The position numbers were made by a program, and so were the translations under genes. Below, in pieces: positions 63,994 through 64,000 of a stretch of 64,000 nt of DNA. Origin of the DNA: Agromyces albus (GTDB taxonomy: Bacteria; Actinomycetota; Actinomycetes; Actinomycetales; Microbacteriaceae); assembly GCF_030815405.1 (NCBI RefSeq), contig NZ_JAUSWX010000001.1:2170001-2234000 (forward strand), read 5' to 3'. Under the pieces are notes generated by a model. That model saw nothing but the letters and a program-made list of their open reading frames with translations. It ran no database searches and had not been told where the DNA came from. Position 1 is the stretch's first letter; each line of letters opens with the position of its first letter.

Positions 63994-64000
63994 GTGCCGC

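Overview
The window is GC-rich, densely coding DNA from an actinobacterium, most likely a member of the Microbacteriaceae (Agromyces/Microbacterium-like). The basis is the GC-rich codon use with frequent GTG starts, an SerA of the long ACT-domain type, FtsE-FtsX, prfB, smpB and a tmRNA in one neighbourhood, an F420-type oxidoreductase, the frequent GGATGCC/GGCATCC word, and many leaderless start codons that sit six bases after a -10 box. The genus is inferred, not proven.

Region 1 (1-7404) is a branched-chain amino acid and serine block on the minus strand: leuB, ilvE, a YpeA-like acetyltransferase and a partial FAH-family hydrolase read leftwards. Between leuB and serA lie a small membrane protein gene and a divergent MFS exporter/TetR pair with a palindromic operator.

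Region 2 (7480-26060) looks like an accessory block between serA and ilvC. It holds two paralogous loci with the same plan: a small lipoprotein gene on the minus strand, diverging from a very large gene on the plus strand that encodes a SARP-like winged helix-BTAD regulator fused to an nSTAND1 ATPase, one membrane segment and an extracellular beta-propeller, with a cutC gene (or a cutC relic) further downstream on the minus strand. Both intergenic regions carry four heptads at 11-bp steps, spaced identically from both start codons. Copy B has a frameshift at the membrane segment. A MerB-like protein, a lipoprotein with a leaderless promoter, and a 1457-residue secreted BNR-propeller/DUF11 protein complete the block.

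Region 3 (26127-33515) is the ilvD-ilvB-ilvN-ilvC run preceded by a fused trehalose-phosphate synthase/phosphatase. Region 4 (33626-40761) has a TIM-barrel isomerase-like gene and an export cluster (TetR, MMPL transporter with a degenerate ABC-ATPase-like tail, YhgE/Pip protein). Region 5 (40929-45255) is a biotin-uptake operon (bioY, bioM, bioN) with an acyl-CoA ligase and a thiolase inserted.

Region 6 (45290-64000) is mostly housekeeping: a 5'-3' exonuclease, tRNA-Lys, hisN, an LLM oxidoreductase, a septum-formation-like lipoprotein, tmRNA, then a carbohydrate insert (GH92 mannosidase, GT4 transferase, SIMPL protein), a tyrosine phosphatase, smpB, ftsX, ftsE, a glutamine-amidotransferase-like hydrolase, prfB, an MFS transporter, a peroxiredoxin-like protein, a coiled-coil protein, two small proteins and the start of a Tad-pilus-like region.
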